64,000 nucleotides of DNA from Klebsiella michiganensis. Lineage in GTDB: Bacteria > Pseudomonadota > Gammaproteobacteria > Enterobacterales > Enterobacteriaceae. Location: contig NZ_PRDB01000008.1 in the NCBI RefSeq assembly GCF_002925905.1, positions 1-64,000 on the forward strand, given 5' to 3'. The notes below the pieces were generated by a model. The model made no database searches. It was not told where the DNA came from and saw only the letters and a list, made by a program, of their open reading frames with translations. Shown here in pieces: positions 1-9,767 of the stretch. The translations under genes were made by a program, and so were the position numbers. How positions within the stretch are numbered: position 1 is the first letter of the stretch; each line of letters opens with the position of its first letter.

Positions 1-70
1 TGGGTCGTGCAGGATGACTCGCTTTCACTCGCCCTACGGGCCGTTGCTGACGCAACGTTATCCTTCACGC
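1..70 (-). repeat. tRNA-Lys 3'-end-containing repeat, copy A
   Basis: Read on the minus strand this unit ends with the last 15 bases of the neighbouring tRNA-Lys genes (lacking the final CCA within the window). It is preceded by two small hairpins, GTTGC-gtca-GCAAC and a GGCCC/GGGC stem. It is almost identical to 400-471, differing mainly in the few bases between the hairpin and the tRNA-like tail. It lies 25 bases downstream of a complete tRNA-Lys. It cannot fold as a tRNA. The layout resembles the RtT units of the E. coli tyrT operon, which also carry a tRNA 3' end; equivalence is inference. The copy may continue past the window edge. Confidence 0.7.
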
Positions 71-95
71 TTAACATCTGACTACGATGTTAAGT

Positions 96-171
96 TGGTG
101 GGTCGTGCAGGATTCGAACCTGCGACCAATTGATTAAAAGTCAACTGCTCTACCAACTGAGCTAACGACCC
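96..171 (-). tRNA. tRNA-Lys (anticodon TTT)
   Basis: The 76-base minus-strand sequence starts GGGTCGTTAGCTCAG and ends with an encoded CCA. It has the GGTTCGAATCC T-arm and a CTTTTAA anticodon loop, giving anticodon TTT. It is the same as the copies at 218-293 and 500-575. It is the last complete tRNA of the cluster before the repeat at 1-70. Confidence 0.97.
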
Positions 172-217
172 GCTCGGGTACTGCCTGAATATTCTTCACT
201 CGTCACCAATTCGAAAT

Positions 218-293
218 TGGTGGGTCGTGCAGGATTCGAACCTGCGACCAATTGATTAAAAGTCAACTGCTCTACCAACTGAGCTAACGACCC
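218..293 (-). tRNA. lysW: tRNA-Lys (anticodon TTT)
   Basis: A complete 76-base tRNA-Lys with encoded CCA, the same as the other two Lys genes here. It is only 3 bases downstream of tRNA-Val, so both come from one precursor. The symbol follows the E. coli order lysT-valT-lysW and is positional only. Confidence 0.97.
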
Positions 294-296
294 GAG

Positions 297-372
297 TGGT
301 GGGTGATGACGGGATCGAACCGCCGACCCCCTCCTTGTAAGGGAGGTGCTCTCCCAGCTGAGCTAATCACCC
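297..372 (-). tRNA. valT: tRNA-Val (anticodon TAC)
   Basis: The 76-base minus-strand gene starts GGGTGATTAGCTCAG, has anticodon TAC within CTTACAA, a GGTTCGATCCC T-arm and an encoded CCA. It sits between Lys genes as valT does in the E. coli lysT-valT-lysW cluster. Confidence 0.97.
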
Positions 373-399
373 GATACTGCGCTGGATACATCTTTTAAC

Positions 400-471
400 G
401 GTGGGTCGTGCAGGATGACTCGGCTTCGCCTCGCCCTACGGGCCGTTGCTGACGCAACGTTATCCTTCACG
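400..471 (-). repeat. tRNA-Lys 3'-end-containing repeat, copy B
   Basis: This is the second copy of the unit at 1-70. On the minus strand its tail matches the last 17 bases of tRNA-Lys, including the first two bases of CCA. The upstream part has the same two hairpins plus a GGC-gaa-GCC stem. It follows tRNA-Lys (500-575) by 28 bases and precedes tRNA-Val by 27, so it is part of the tRNA precursor. Confidence 0.75.
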
Positions 472-499
472 TTTTACTATCGCGTTCCACCAGAACGAT

Positions 500-575
500 T
501 GGTGGGTCGTGCAGGATTCGAACCTGCGACCAATTGATTAAAAGTCAACTGCTCTACCAACTGAGCTAACGACCC
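500..575 (-). tRNA. lysT: tRNA-Lys (anticodon TTT), first gene of the cluster
   Basis: A complete 76-base tRNA-Lys with encoded CCA, the same as the other Lys copies. It is promoter-proximal in the minus-strand cluster, as lysT is in E. coli, downstream of cpoB. Confidence 0.97.
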
Positions 576-626
576 ACTATTTTCGCCGCTTTGGGCTTGT
601 TCGATATCCCTTGGCAACGGCGGCAT

Positions 627-654
627 ATATTACTGATTTCAGAATTCAGCGCAA
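627..654 (-). promoter_or_regulatory. Putative promoter of the tRNA cluster
   Basis: On the minus strand there is a TAATAT -10 box (627-632) and a TTGCGC -35 box (649-654) separated by 16 bases. They are followed by a GC-rich stretch (ATGCCGCCG) of the kind found in stringently controlled stable-RNA promoters. They lie about 50 bases upstream of the first tRNA. Confidence 0.55.
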
Positions 655-702
655 CAACAATTTAGATAAAGATTGCTTAACTGCTTAGGATTCATGCGAC
701 AA

Positions 703-728
703 GACCAGAAATGATGCGATTTCTGGTC
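703..728 (-). terminator. Inverted repeat after cpoB, possible terminator
   Basis: A perfect 10-bp inverted repeat (GACCAGAAAT, loop of 6) lies 10 bases past the cpoB stop on the transcribed strand. No strong T-run follows, so it may be a weak terminator or a 3' mRNA-stabilising hairpin for the tol-pal operon. Confidence 0.45.
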
Positions 729-737
729 ATGCCATAA

Positions 738-1529
738 TCATCCGAGTGCGTTAAGGCGTTTTTGCGCTTGTTTGGCCCCGTCGGTGCCAGGAAATTTACT
801 GACCACCTGCTGGTAAACCGCCTTCGCTTTTGCGGTATCGCCTTTGTCCTGCATGATCACGCCGACTTTAAACATCGCGTCGGGCGCCTTCGGGGATTTA
901 GGGTAGTTTTTCACCACGGAAGCGAAATAGTACGCCGCATCGTCCTTTTTACCCTTGTTGTAATTCAGCTGACCGAGCCAGTAGTTGGCGTTCGGCTGAT
1001 ACGTTGAATCGGGGTACTTTTTGACGAAGTTCTGGAAAGCCGCCATCGCATCGTCCTGGCGAGAGGGATCCTTCACCAGCGCGATAGCCGCGTTGTAATC
1101 GGTATTGGCATCACCGGTCTGCGCCGGGGCGCCTGACGAGGCCGCTGGCGCCGTCCCGCTAGCCGCAGCGCCCTGATCGCCCGCTGGCGTCTGGGTTTGC
1201 GCTCCCGCTGCGCCGCCACCGCTGCTCAGACCGTCGATCTGCAGCAGGATCTGCTTCTGGCGCTCAACAACCTGATTCAGCTGATACTGGCTTTCCTGAA
1301 TTTGACCGCGCAGGGAATCAATATCGGACTGATTATCGGAGAGTTGTTGCTGGAGTTGGGTTAAAAGCTGGCTGTGCGCATTGGAAATACGCTCGAGTTG
1401 AGTGACGCGGTCTTCGACCGAGCCTGAGCCGACACTACTGATTGGCGCCTGAGCAAAAGCGGCCCAGGGGGCCGCTATGCCAACCAGTAACGACAGACTC
1501 AATAGATGATGTCTGAAGTTACTGCTCAT
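738..1529 (-). CDS. cpoB: Cell division coordinator CpoB (YbgF)
   Basis: A 263-residue periplasmic protein, last gene of tol-pal. It has a signal peptide ending near AAFA (about residue 26), a Gln-rich coiled coil (about 38-100) that forms the trimerisation stalk, a Gly/Ala/Ser/Pro linker (about 100-140), and C-terminal TPRs (about 145-260) recognisable from the NYWLGQLNYNKG and ApDAMfKvG repeats. In E. coli CpoB binds TolA and PBP1B-LpoB and couples outer-membrane constriction to septal peptidoglycan synthesis. The gap to pal is 9 bases. Confidence 0.95.
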   Translation of the reverse strand: MSSNFRHHLLSLSLLVGIAAPWAAFAQAPISSVGSGSVEDRVTQLERISNAHSQLLTQLQQQLSDNQSDIDSLRGQIQESQYQLNQVVERQKQILLQIDGLSSGGGAAGAQTQTPAGDQGAAASGTAPAASSGAPAQTGDANTDYNAAIALVKDPSRQDDAMAAFQNFVKKYPDSTYQPNANYWLGQLNYNKGKKDDAAYYFASVVKNYPKSPKAPDAMFKVGVIMQDKGDTAKAKAVYQQVVSKFPGTDGAKQAQKRLNALG

Positions 1530-1538
1530 GCAATTCTC

Positions 1539-2087
<549 letters not shown>

Positions 2088-2097
2088 TTATTTATTA

Positions 2098-3390
2098 TCA
2101 CAGATACGGCGACCAGGCAGGTGATTTTACCTGTCCATCAGTTGCCGGAAGACGCGCTTTGAAACGCCCATCTGTAGAAACCAGATTCAGCACGGATCCC
2201 ATCCCCTGAGAAGAGCTGTAGATTACCATAGTGCCGTTAGGTGCCAGACTTGGCGTTTCATCTAAAAACGTTGATGACAGAACCTGCACACCACCCGCTT
2301 CCAGATCTTGTTTGGCAATGTGCTGCTGACCACCGGCCGAGCTTACCATTACCATAGTTTTACCATCAGCGCTCACGTCAGCGTCCTGGTTTTGTGAACC
2401 TTCCCAGGTAATACGCTGCGGCGTGCCGCCATTAATATTGACTTTATACACCTGCGGACGACCGGCCTGGTCGGAAGTAAAGGCCAGGTTCTGGCTATCC
2501 GGGAACCAGCTTGGTTCGGTGTTATTGCTGCGACCGTTGGTCACCTGACGAATCTGGCCAGATCCCAGGTCCATCACGTACAGGTTCAGGCTACCGGTTT
2601 TCGACAGAGCGAAAGCCAGTTTGCTGCCGTCCGGCGAGAACGCCGGCGCGCCGTTATGCTGCGGGAACGAAGCAATCTGACGAACGGAGCCGTTAGCCAG
2701 CGTCTGCACAACCAGCGCAGAGCGTCCGCTTTCAAAGGTCACGTAGGCCAGCTTCGCGCCGTCCGGAGACCATGCCGGAGACATCAGCGGCTGGGTTGAA
2801 CGGTGAACGAGGAACTGATTGTAGCCGTCGTAGTCGGACACGCGCAGCTCGTACGGGAACTGACCGCCGTTGGTCTGTACCACGTAGGCGATACGGGTAC
2901 GGAAGGCGCCCTTAATACCGGTCAGCTTCTCAAATACGGCGTCGCTGGCAGCATGCGCGGCATAGCGCAGATACTGTTTCGTGACTTTAAAGGAGTTCTG
3001 CGCAAGCACGGTACCCGGCGCGCCGCCGGTATCAACCAGCTGATACGCCACGTTGTAGGAACCGTCAGGGTTTTGCGTCACCTGACCAACCACGACGGCG
3101 TCAACGCCCAGCGCAGACCATGCCGCCGGCTGTACTTCCTGAGCGCTACCCGGCTGCTGAGGCAGACGCGAGCGATCGAGCGGATTAAACTTGCCGCTGT
3201 TGCGCAGGTCAGCCGCCACGATACCGCCCACATCTTCCGGCGCAGCACCCTGCCCCGCCCACTGGAACGGCACAACGCCGATTGGGCGTGCCGAGTCGAC
3301 CCCTTGGGTAATCTCGATGCGTACTTCTGCGTGCAGCACTGCCGCCCACAGCATTAAAAAACCAAATGCTACTCGTAATGCCTGCTTCAT
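2098..3390 (-). CDS. tolB: Tol-Pal system beta-propeller protein TolB
   Basis: A 430-residue periplasmic protein. It has a signal peptide (MKQALRVAF... cleaved after LHA), an N-terminal alpha/beta domain, and a six-bladed propeller with repeated SPDG / WSPDG / FSPDG / WFPDS blade motifs from about residue 200. There are two adjacent ATGs; the second (3390) is 5 bases from a GGGAG ribosome site while the first is only 2 away, so the second was chosen, giving the E. coli length. TolB binds Pal and is released from it by TolA. Confidence 0.97.
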   Translation of the reverse strand: MKQALRVAFGFLMLWAAVLHAEVRIEITQGVDSARPIGVVPFQWAGQGAAPEDVGGIVAADLRNSGKFNPLDRSRLPQQPGSAQEVQPAAWSALGVDAVVVGQVTQNPDGSYNVAYQLVDTGGAPGTVLAQNSFKVTKQYLRYAAHAASDAVFEKLTGIKGAFRTRIAYVVQTNGGQFPYELRVSDYDGYNQFLVHRSTQPLMSPAWSPDGAKLAYVTFESGRSALVVQTLANGSVRQIASFPQHNGAPAFSPDGSKLAFALSKTGSLNLYVMDLGSGQIRQVTNGRSNNTEPSWFPDSQNLAFTSDQAGRPQVYKVNINGGTPQRITWEGSQNQDADVSADGKTMVMVSSAGGQQHIAKQDLEAGGVQVLSSTFLDETPSLAPNGTMVIYSSSQGMGSVLNLVSTDGRFKARLPATDGQVKSPAWSPYL

Positions 3391-3490
3391 CATATCTCCC
3401 TTATCCAGGCGAAAAGCCCACGATAATTTAGCAGAATGTTAACAAACTCAAATACACAAAACTACCAAAACCCTGGGCCTACCGACGTTT

Positions 3491-3516
3491 GTTTTCCCCG
3501 TATAAACGGGGAAAAC
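3491..3516. other. Perfect inverted repeat between tolA and tolB
   Basis: Ten-base arms GTTTTCCCCG / CGGGGAAAAC surround a 6-base loop, 2 bases beyond the tolA stop and about 100 bases before the tolB start. As RNA it makes a stable hairpin. There is no T-run, so it is better read as an mRNA processing or partial-termination element between the inner-membrane and periplasmic halves of the operon. Confidence 0.6.
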
Positions 3517-3518
3517 TA

Positions 3519-4844
3519 TCACTGAGGTTTGAAGTCCAGTGGCGCATTTTTGAATGTTTCATAAACAGCCTGCGACGGCGGTTTAGGGAACTTCGTCATC
3601 CGGCTCGTTGCGGCCAGCATTTGCTGACAGAACGCCGGATCGCCGCCTTCCGATTTCACACTTAACAGCGTTCCATCCTGAGCCAGATTCACACGTAAAG
3701 TACAGGTTTTCCCCTTGTAGGTATCCCAGTCATAGAGATGACCTTTAATCGCAGCCTGCACCTGTGAAATATAGCTGTTAATCTCAGCCTGGGATGCCCC
3801 ACCCTGCCCCTGCTTACTTCCTTTAGCAGGAGATGAACCCCCAGCGCTACCGCTGGTATTACCTTTCGGCGCATTCTTACCGGAGCTCAGGTCGCCGAGC
3901 AGATCGTCAACGCCGTTGGCCTCTTTGGCCGCAGCGGCTTTCTTGGCGGCTGCTGCCTTAGCGGCGGCGGCTTTCGCCGCTTTGTCTGCGGCGGCCTTCT
4001 CTGCTGCTGCTGCTTTGGCTGCCGCGGCTTTCTCGGCGGCGGCTTTTTCCGCTGCGGCGGCTTTCTCGGCTGCCGCTTTCTCAGCAGCGGCTTTCTGCGC
4101 GGCGGCTTTTTCTGCCGCTTTTTCGGCGGCGGCTTTTTCAGCAGCGGCCTGTTTCGCCGCTTCCTGCTGCGCTTTTTTCTCTGCCTGCTGCTGCGCTTTC
4201 TTCTCGGCGTCCTGCTGAGCTTTCTTCGCCGCATCGGCTTCGGCTTTTTTCTGCGCGTCCGCGGCCGCTTTCGCGGCTTCTGCTTCCGCCTGTTTCTTCG
4301 CATCCGCCGCCGCTTTCGCCGCAGCGGCTTCGGCTGCTTTCGCCTGCGCATCGGCCTTCGCTTTTGCATCAGCGGCGGCTTTGGCGGCAGCTTCCTGCGC
4401 CTCTTTCGCCTGTGCGTCCGCTTTGGCTTTTGCCGCTGCGGCGGCTTTCGCCGCGGCTTCTTCCGCCTGTTTCTGCTGTTCTTTCGCCTCTTTAGCCGCT
4501 TCCTGCGCCTGTAGACGATCCTGTTCCAGCTGTTTCAGCCGTTCCTGCTCGGCGGCCTGTTTTTCACGTAGCTCTTCCGCCTGCTGCTGAGCCTGCTTTT
4601 CACGCTGCTCGGCGGCGCGGCGGGCGCTGGCCTGCTGCTGCTGTTGGCGGTCATAATTCTTCACAACCGCCCCCGGATCGACCATTACCGCATCGATAGA
4701 GGAACCTCCGCCACCCCCGGCAGAAGCATCCAGATGCTCGTCAAACGAACTCCAGATCAGCAGCGCTATCAATACGATGTGCAGCGCGACTGATACTATG
4801 ATCGCTCGTTTAAGCTTGTCGTTTTGTTCGGTTGCCTTTGACAC
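3519..4844 (-). CDS. tolA: Cell envelope integrity inner-membrane protein TolA
   Basis: A 441-residue protein joining the TolQR motor to the outer membrane. Domain I is one membrane helix (about 14-34) carrying Ser18 and His22 of the motor-contacting face. A Gly-rich hinge follows, then a very long Ala/Lys/Glu helix (about 65-320), and the C-terminal domain III (about 345-441) with two Cys (KTCTL, AFCQQ) that binds TolB, CpoB and group A colicins. It is about 20 residues longer than E. coli TolA (421), the extra length lying in the repetitive helix. The same repeats make open frames on other strands, which are spurious. Confidence 0.96.
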   Translation of the reverse strand: MSKATEQNDKLKRAIIVSVALHIVLIALLIWSSFDEHLDASAGGGGGSSIDAVMVDPGAVVKNYDRQQQQQASARRAAEQREKQAQQQAEELREKQAAEQERLKQLEQDRLQAQEAAKEAKEQQKQAEEAAAKAAAAAKAKADAQAKEAQEAAAKAAADAKAKADAQAKAAEAAAAKAAADAKKQAEAEAAKAAADAQKKAEADAAKKAQQDAEKKAQQQAEKKAQQEAAKQAAAEKAAAEKAAEKAAAQKAAAEKAAAEKAAAAEKAAAEKAAAAKAAAAEKAAADKAAKAAAAKAAAAKKAAAAKEANGVDDLLGDLSSGKNAPKGNTSGSAGGSSPAKGSKQGQGGASQAEINSYISQVQAAIKGHLYDWDTYKGKTCTLRVNLAQDGTLLSVKSEGGDPAFCQQMLAATSRMTKFPKPPSQAVYETFKNAPLDFKPQ

Positions 4845-4949
4845 TATCGGTTCCCAAAAACTGTTCGCCTGTTCCCGTTATATGACGTCGGCCACGAGAC
4901 GCTGTTGTCCCAAAGCCGACGTGCTGGCGGGCGTGCATATTGCGAGCGA

Positions 4950-5378
4950 TTAGATCGGCTTGGTCATCAAGCCAACCGATTTAACCCCTGCGCTGTGCAA
5001 CAGGTTAAGCGCTTTAATAATCTCATCGTATGGCACCTCTTTAGCACCGCCGATCAGGAACACCGTTTTCTCATTCGCCTCAAGTCGACGCCTGGCTTCC
5101 GCAATAACCTGTTCCGGCGGCAGCTGCGATAACGTTTCCGGGCCAACTTTCACGCTGTACTGCCCGACGCCGGAGACTTCAACGATCACCGGCGGCTCAT
5201 CGTTGCTTTTCACCGCCTGCGACTCCGTTGCGTCCGGTAGGTCGACCTCTACGCTCTGCGTAATGATCGGCGCTGTCGCCATAAAGATCAGCAACAGCAC
5301 CAACAGGACATCCAGCAGCGGAACGATGTTGATCTCGGACTTCAGTTCGCGACGTCCGCGTCCACGTGCTCTGGCCAT
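4950..5378 (-). CDS. tolR: Tol-Pal system protein TolR
   Basis: A 142-residue ExbD/TolR-family protein. It has a short cytoplasmic tail, one membrane helix (about 17-37) containing the essential protonatable Asp23 (VPLLDVLL), and a periplasmic domain that dimerises and can bind peptidoglycan. With TolQ it makes the proton-driven motor that energises TolA. It starts 3 bases after tolQ ends, so the two are translationally coupled. Confidence 0.97.
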   Translation of the reverse strand: MARARGRGRRELKSEINIVPLLDVLLVLLLIFMATAPIITQSVEVDLPDATESQAVKSNDEPPVIVEVSGVGQYSVKVGPETLSQLPPEQVIAEARRRLEANEKTVFLIGGAKEVPYDEIIKALNLLHSAGVKSVGLMTKPI

Positions 5379-5381
5379 GGC

Positions 5382-6475
<1,094 letters not shown>

Positions 6476-6582
6476 TTTACATCCCGGTAATGCAACAAAA
6501 GGTTAGTGCTTTCAAACTTCGCTACTATACGCGCGGGAATCGTGGTTTGGAATGGGGGAAAGTAAACGAGGAGTAAATTTTT

Positions 6583-6602
6583 ATGGGCTTATGCAAGCCC
6601 AT
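6583..6602. other. Inverted repeat between ybgE and ybgC
   Basis: A perfect 8-bp palindrome, ATGGGCTT-atgc-AAGCCCAT, lies 22 bases past the ybgE stop. In the transcribed (minus) direction it is followed by an A/T-rich tract but not a clean T-run. It may end part of the cyd transcript or stabilise its 3' end. Confidence 0.4.
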
Positions 6603-6624
6603 ATGGTTAACAGAGATTTCTTAT

Positions 6625-6915
6625 TCAAAAGAAGAAAAAGAACAGGCCCAAAACGAGCACAATATCAGCGATAAGCGGACAAAAAATTCCCTGCCAGTGA
6701 ATGGCGCGCGGGCGGAAGCCCACGCCGTGGATAACGCCGGTACAAACCGCCCACATCAGCAGGAAGCCGTGCCAGATTTCCAGCTCGCTGGTTTTGGCCG
6801 CAAAGCGCGACGGATCCCAGAAGATGCAGCCCGCTAGCGCCAGCGCCATCAATAAGGAAAGCGCCCTTAACGGGCGCTTGTCCATTATCGCGTAAAGAGT
6901 CGCGATAATACTCAT
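6625..6915 (-). CDS. ybgE: Cyd operon membrane protein YbgE
   Basis: A 96-residue membrane protein with three predicted helices (about 15-32, 47-65, 75-96) and a poly-Phe C-terminus. It matches E. coli YbgE (97 residues), including ALAGCIFWDPSRFAAKTSEL. Its exact role is unknown; it is co-transcribed with cytochrome bd-I. Its ATG shares one base with the cydX stop (TGATG), so translation is coupled. Confidence 0.94.
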   Translation of the reverse strand: MSIIATLYAIMDKRPLRALSLLMALALAGCIFWDPSRFAAKTSELEIWHGFLLMWAVCTGVIHGVGFRPRAIHWQGIFCPLIADIVLVLGLFFFFF

Positions 6916-7028
6916 CAGTGTTCTTCTTTACCTGCTTTGGTGGCTTCCACGTGCTCAAGCGCCAGCGCGGTAATCACCCCAAAAGCACAGGCAAGAAGCG
7001 TTCCCAAAATCCATGCGAAATACCACAT
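6915..7028 (-). CDS. cydX: Cytochrome bd-I oxidase small subunit CydX
   Basis: A 37-residue single-helix protein, MWYFAWILGTLLACAFG at its start and ending KEEH. It is found between cydB and ybgE. CydX (YbgT) is a structural subunit of bd-I that stabilises the haem site in CydA. The start follows an AAGGAGC ribosome site, and the stop overlaps ybgE by one base. Confidence 0.95.
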   Translation of the reverse strand: MWYFAWILGTLLACAFGVITALALEHVEATKAGKEEH

Positions 7029-7043
7029 ATATAGCTCCTTACC

Positions 7044-8183
7044 TTAGTACAGCGAGTGGGTGTTCTTTTCGATGTCTTCGCGAGTGATGCGACCGAACAT
7101 TTTCCAGTAACACCAGGCGGTGTAGGCCAGAATAATCGGTACGAAGACAATCGCCACGTAAGTCATCAGGTTCAGCGTCAGCTGGCTGGAGGTCGCATCC
7201 CACATGGTCAGGCTCGCGTTCATCGCCGTGCTTGATGGCATAATGAACGGGAACATGGCGATACCGGCAGTCAGAATGATGCACGCCAGCGTCAGCGAGG
7301 AGAACAGAAACGCCCATGCGCCTTTATCCGCTTTTGTCGAGATGACGGTCAGCAGCGGCAGCGCCACGCCCAGAGCAGGAATCGCCCACAGCGCCGGCAT
7401 GTTATTAAAGTTCACCATCCACGCGCCGGCTTCACGCGCGACTTCTTTGGTCAGCGGGTTAGACGGGCCGGTATGATCCATCACCGATTTCACCACATAA
7501 CCGTCGATACCGTAGTAGACCCAAACGCCCGCCAGCGCGAAGCAGACCAGCGTCACCAGCGCCGCCACCGTAGACACGGAGCGGGTGCGCAGGTGCAGTT
7601 CACCCACGGTACGCATCTGCAGATAGGTCGCGCCCTGCGTCAGGATCATCGCCACGCTAACAATACCGGCCAGCAGGCCAAACGGATTCAGCAGCTGGAA
7701 GAAGTTACCGGTGTAGTACAGGCGCAGATATTCATCAACGTGGAACGGAACGCCCTGCAGCAGGTTGCCGAACGCCACGCCAATCACCAGCGGCGGCACG
7801 AAGCTGCCGACGAAGATGCCCCAGTCCCACATGTTACGCCAGCGGTTATCCTCAATCTTCGAGCGGTAGTCGAAACCCACCGGACGGAAGAATAAAGAGG
7901 CCAGCACCAGGATCATGGCCACATAGAAGCCGGAAAACGCGGCGGCGTAGACCATCGGCCAGGCGGCAAACAGCGCGCCGCCGGCGGTGATCAGCCACAC
8001 CTGGTTTCCGTCCCAGTGCGGGGCAATGGCGTTAATCATAATTCGACGCTCGGTGTCGTTACGACCGAGGAAACGGGTGAGCATCCCCACCCCCATGTCG
8101 AAGCCATCGGCGACGGCAAAACCAATAAGCAAAATGCCGATCAGCAGCCACCAGATAAAACGCAATACTTCATAATCGATCAT
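7044..8183 (-). CDS. cydB: Cytochrome bd-I ubiquinol oxidase subunit II
   Basis: A 379-residue polytopic inner-membrane protein with about nine helices. It has the N-terminal WWLLIGILLIGFAVADGFDMG motif region and the APHWDGNQVWL segment typical of CydB. It pairs with CydA as a pseudo-symmetric subunit; in the E. coli structure it holds a structural quinone and shapes the proton path. It starts 15 bases after cydA and is followed by cydX. Confidence 0.97.
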   Translation of the reverse strand: MIDYEVLRFIWWLLIGILLIGFAVADGFDMGVGMLTRFLGRNDTERRIMINAIAPHWDGNQVWLITAGGALFAAWPMVYAAAFSGFYVAMILVLASLFFRPVGFDYRSKIEDNRWRNMWDWGIFVGSFVPPLVIGVAFGNLLQGVPFHVDEYLRLYYTGNFFQLLNPFGLLAGIVSVAMILTQGATYLQMRTVGELHLRTRSVSTVAALVTLVCFALAGVWVYYGIDGYVVKSVMDHTGPSNPLTKEVAREAGAWMVNFNNMPALWAIPALGVALPLLTVISTKADKGAWAFLFSSLTLACIILTAGIAMFPFIMPSSTAMNASLTMWDATSSQLTLNLMTYVAIVFVPIILAYTAWCYWKMFGRITREDIEKNTHSLY

Positions 8184-8198
8184 TTGACGACTCCTGTC

Positions 8199-9767
8199 TT
8201 AGCGTGCCGACTGAATAGCCGCAGAGGACTGTTCAAAGTGATAGCGACCGGTTTTCAGGCTGCTTGGTCCTTTACGGGCAAACTTGAACATGAGGAACAG
8301 TTCAGCCACCAGGAACAGCGTGTACAGGCCACAAATCAGCACCATAGAGAAGATCAGGTCGCCCGCGGTCAGCGACGAGTTCGCGACGGCCGTCGGCAGC
8401 ACCTCACCAATAGCCCACGGCTGACGGCCATATTCGGCGACAAACCAACCCGATTCAACGGCAATCCACGGCAGCGGCAGGCCATAGAACGCGGCGCGCA
8501 GCAGCCATTTTTTCTCACCGATGCGGTTGCGAATCACGCTCCAGAAGGAGGCGCCGATAATCAACAGCATCAGCACGCCGCACGCTACCATGATACGGAA
8601 GGCGAAGTAGAGCGGCGCCACGGCAGGAATAGAGTCCTTGGTCGCCAGAGCAATCTGCTCTTCCGTCGCGTCAGAGACGTTGTCGGTATAGCGTTTCAGC
8701 AGCAGACCGTAGCCCAGATCTTTCTTCACGTCGTTAAAGCGATCGCGCACGGCCTGGTCGGTTGAACCGGCACGCAGCTGTTCCAGCAGCGCGTAAGCTT
8801 TCATCCCGTTACGGATACGCTCTTCGTGCTGAACCATGAGGTCTTTCAGGCCGGTAACCTGTTTATCCACGGATCGAGTCGCAATGATGCCCAGCGCGTA
8901 AGGAATTTGAATCGCGAAGCGGTTCTCCTGCGCCTTCTGATCGGGAATACCAAACAGGGTAAAGGCCGCCGGAGCAGGCTGAGTTTCCCATTCAGCTTCG
9001 ATAGCCGCCAGTTTGGTTTTCTGCACGTCGCCCATTTCGTAGCCGGATTCATCACCGAGAACGATAACGGAGAGAATCGCCGCCATACCGAAGCTGGCTG
9101 CGATAGCGAAGGAGCGCTTGGCAAAAGCGAAGTCGCGGCCTTTGAGCATATACCAGGAGCTGATGGCAAGAATGAACATCGCGCCGGTCACGTAGCCTGA
9201 CGCCACGGTATGAACGAACTTAACCTGAGCAACCGGGTTCAGGACCAGCTCAGAGAAGCTGACCATCTCCATACGCATGGTTTCAAAGTTAAAGTCCGAC
9301 GCAATCGGGTTCTGCATCCAGCCGTTAGCGACGAGGATCCACAGCGCCGACAGGTTGGAGCCCAGCGCCACCAGCCAGGTCACGGCCATGTGCTGAACTT
9401 TGCCCAGACGATCCCAACCGAAGAAGAACAGACCGACAAAGGTAGATTCGAGGAAGAAGGCCATCAAACCTTCAATGGCCAGCGGCGCACCGAAGATATC
9501 GCCCACATAGTGAGAGTAGTAAGACCAGTTAGTCCCGAACTGGAACTCCATGGTCAGACCGGTTGCCACACCCAGCGCGAAGTTGATACCAAACAACTTG
9601 CCCCAGAACTTGGTCATATCTTTATAAATCTGTTTGCCGGAAAGGACGTAGACCGTTTCCATGATGGCCAGCAGGAACGCCATACCTAGCGTCAGCGGCA
9701 CAAACAGGAAGTGGTACATCGCGGTCAAGGCAAACTGTAAGCGCGACAGTTCGACTATATCTAACAT
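8199..9767 (-). CDS. cydA: Cytochrome bd-I ubiquinol oxidase subunit I
   Basis: A 522-residue subunit that binds haems b558, b595 and d and oxidises ubiquinol, reducing O2 with high affinity. His19 ([13 protein letters not shown]), a haem ligand, is visible, as is the long Q-loop with the C-terminal insertion typical of E. coli-type bd-I (about 255-390). Of two adjacent ATGs the second (9767) has the better spacing from GGAG. A perfect FNR box lies 338 bases upstream, in line with the oxygen control of cyd in E. coli. Confidence 0.97.
   Translation of the reverse strand: MLDIVELSRLQFALTAMYHFLFVPLTLGMAFLLAIMETVYVLSGKQIYKDMTKFWGKLFGINFALGVATGLTMEFQFGTNWSYYSHYVGDIFGAPLAIEGLMAFFLESTFVGLFFFGWDRLGKVQHMAVTWLVALGSNLSALWILVANGWMQNPIASDFNFETMRMEMVSFSELVLNPVAQVKFVHTVASGYVTGAMFILAISSWYMLKGRDFAFAKRSFAIAASFGMAAILSVIVLGDESGYEMGDVQKTKLAAIEAEWETQPAPAAFTLFGIPDQKAQENRFAIQIPYALGIIATRSVDKQVTGLKDLMVQHEERIRNGMKAYALLEQLRAGSTDQAVRDRFNDVKKDLGYGLLLKRYTDNVSDATEEQIALATKDSIPAVAPLYFAFRIMVACGVLMLLIIGASFWSVIRNRIGEKKWLLRAAFYGLPLPWIAVESGWFVAEYGRQPWAIGEVLPTAVANSSLTAGDLIFSMVLICGLYTLFLVAELFLMFKFARKGPSSLKTGRYHFEQSSAAIQSAR

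Noticed and set aside
1-740. tRNA-adjacent prophage or integrative element
   Set aside because: The tRNA genes are complete and are followed by the normal tol-pal genes. The partial tRNA ends are short internal repeats, not attachment sites, and no integrase is present in the window.
3887-4590. Basic or Ala/Ser-rich frames overlapping tolA
   Set aside because: Low-complexity translations of the Ala/Lys repeat of TolA in other frames.
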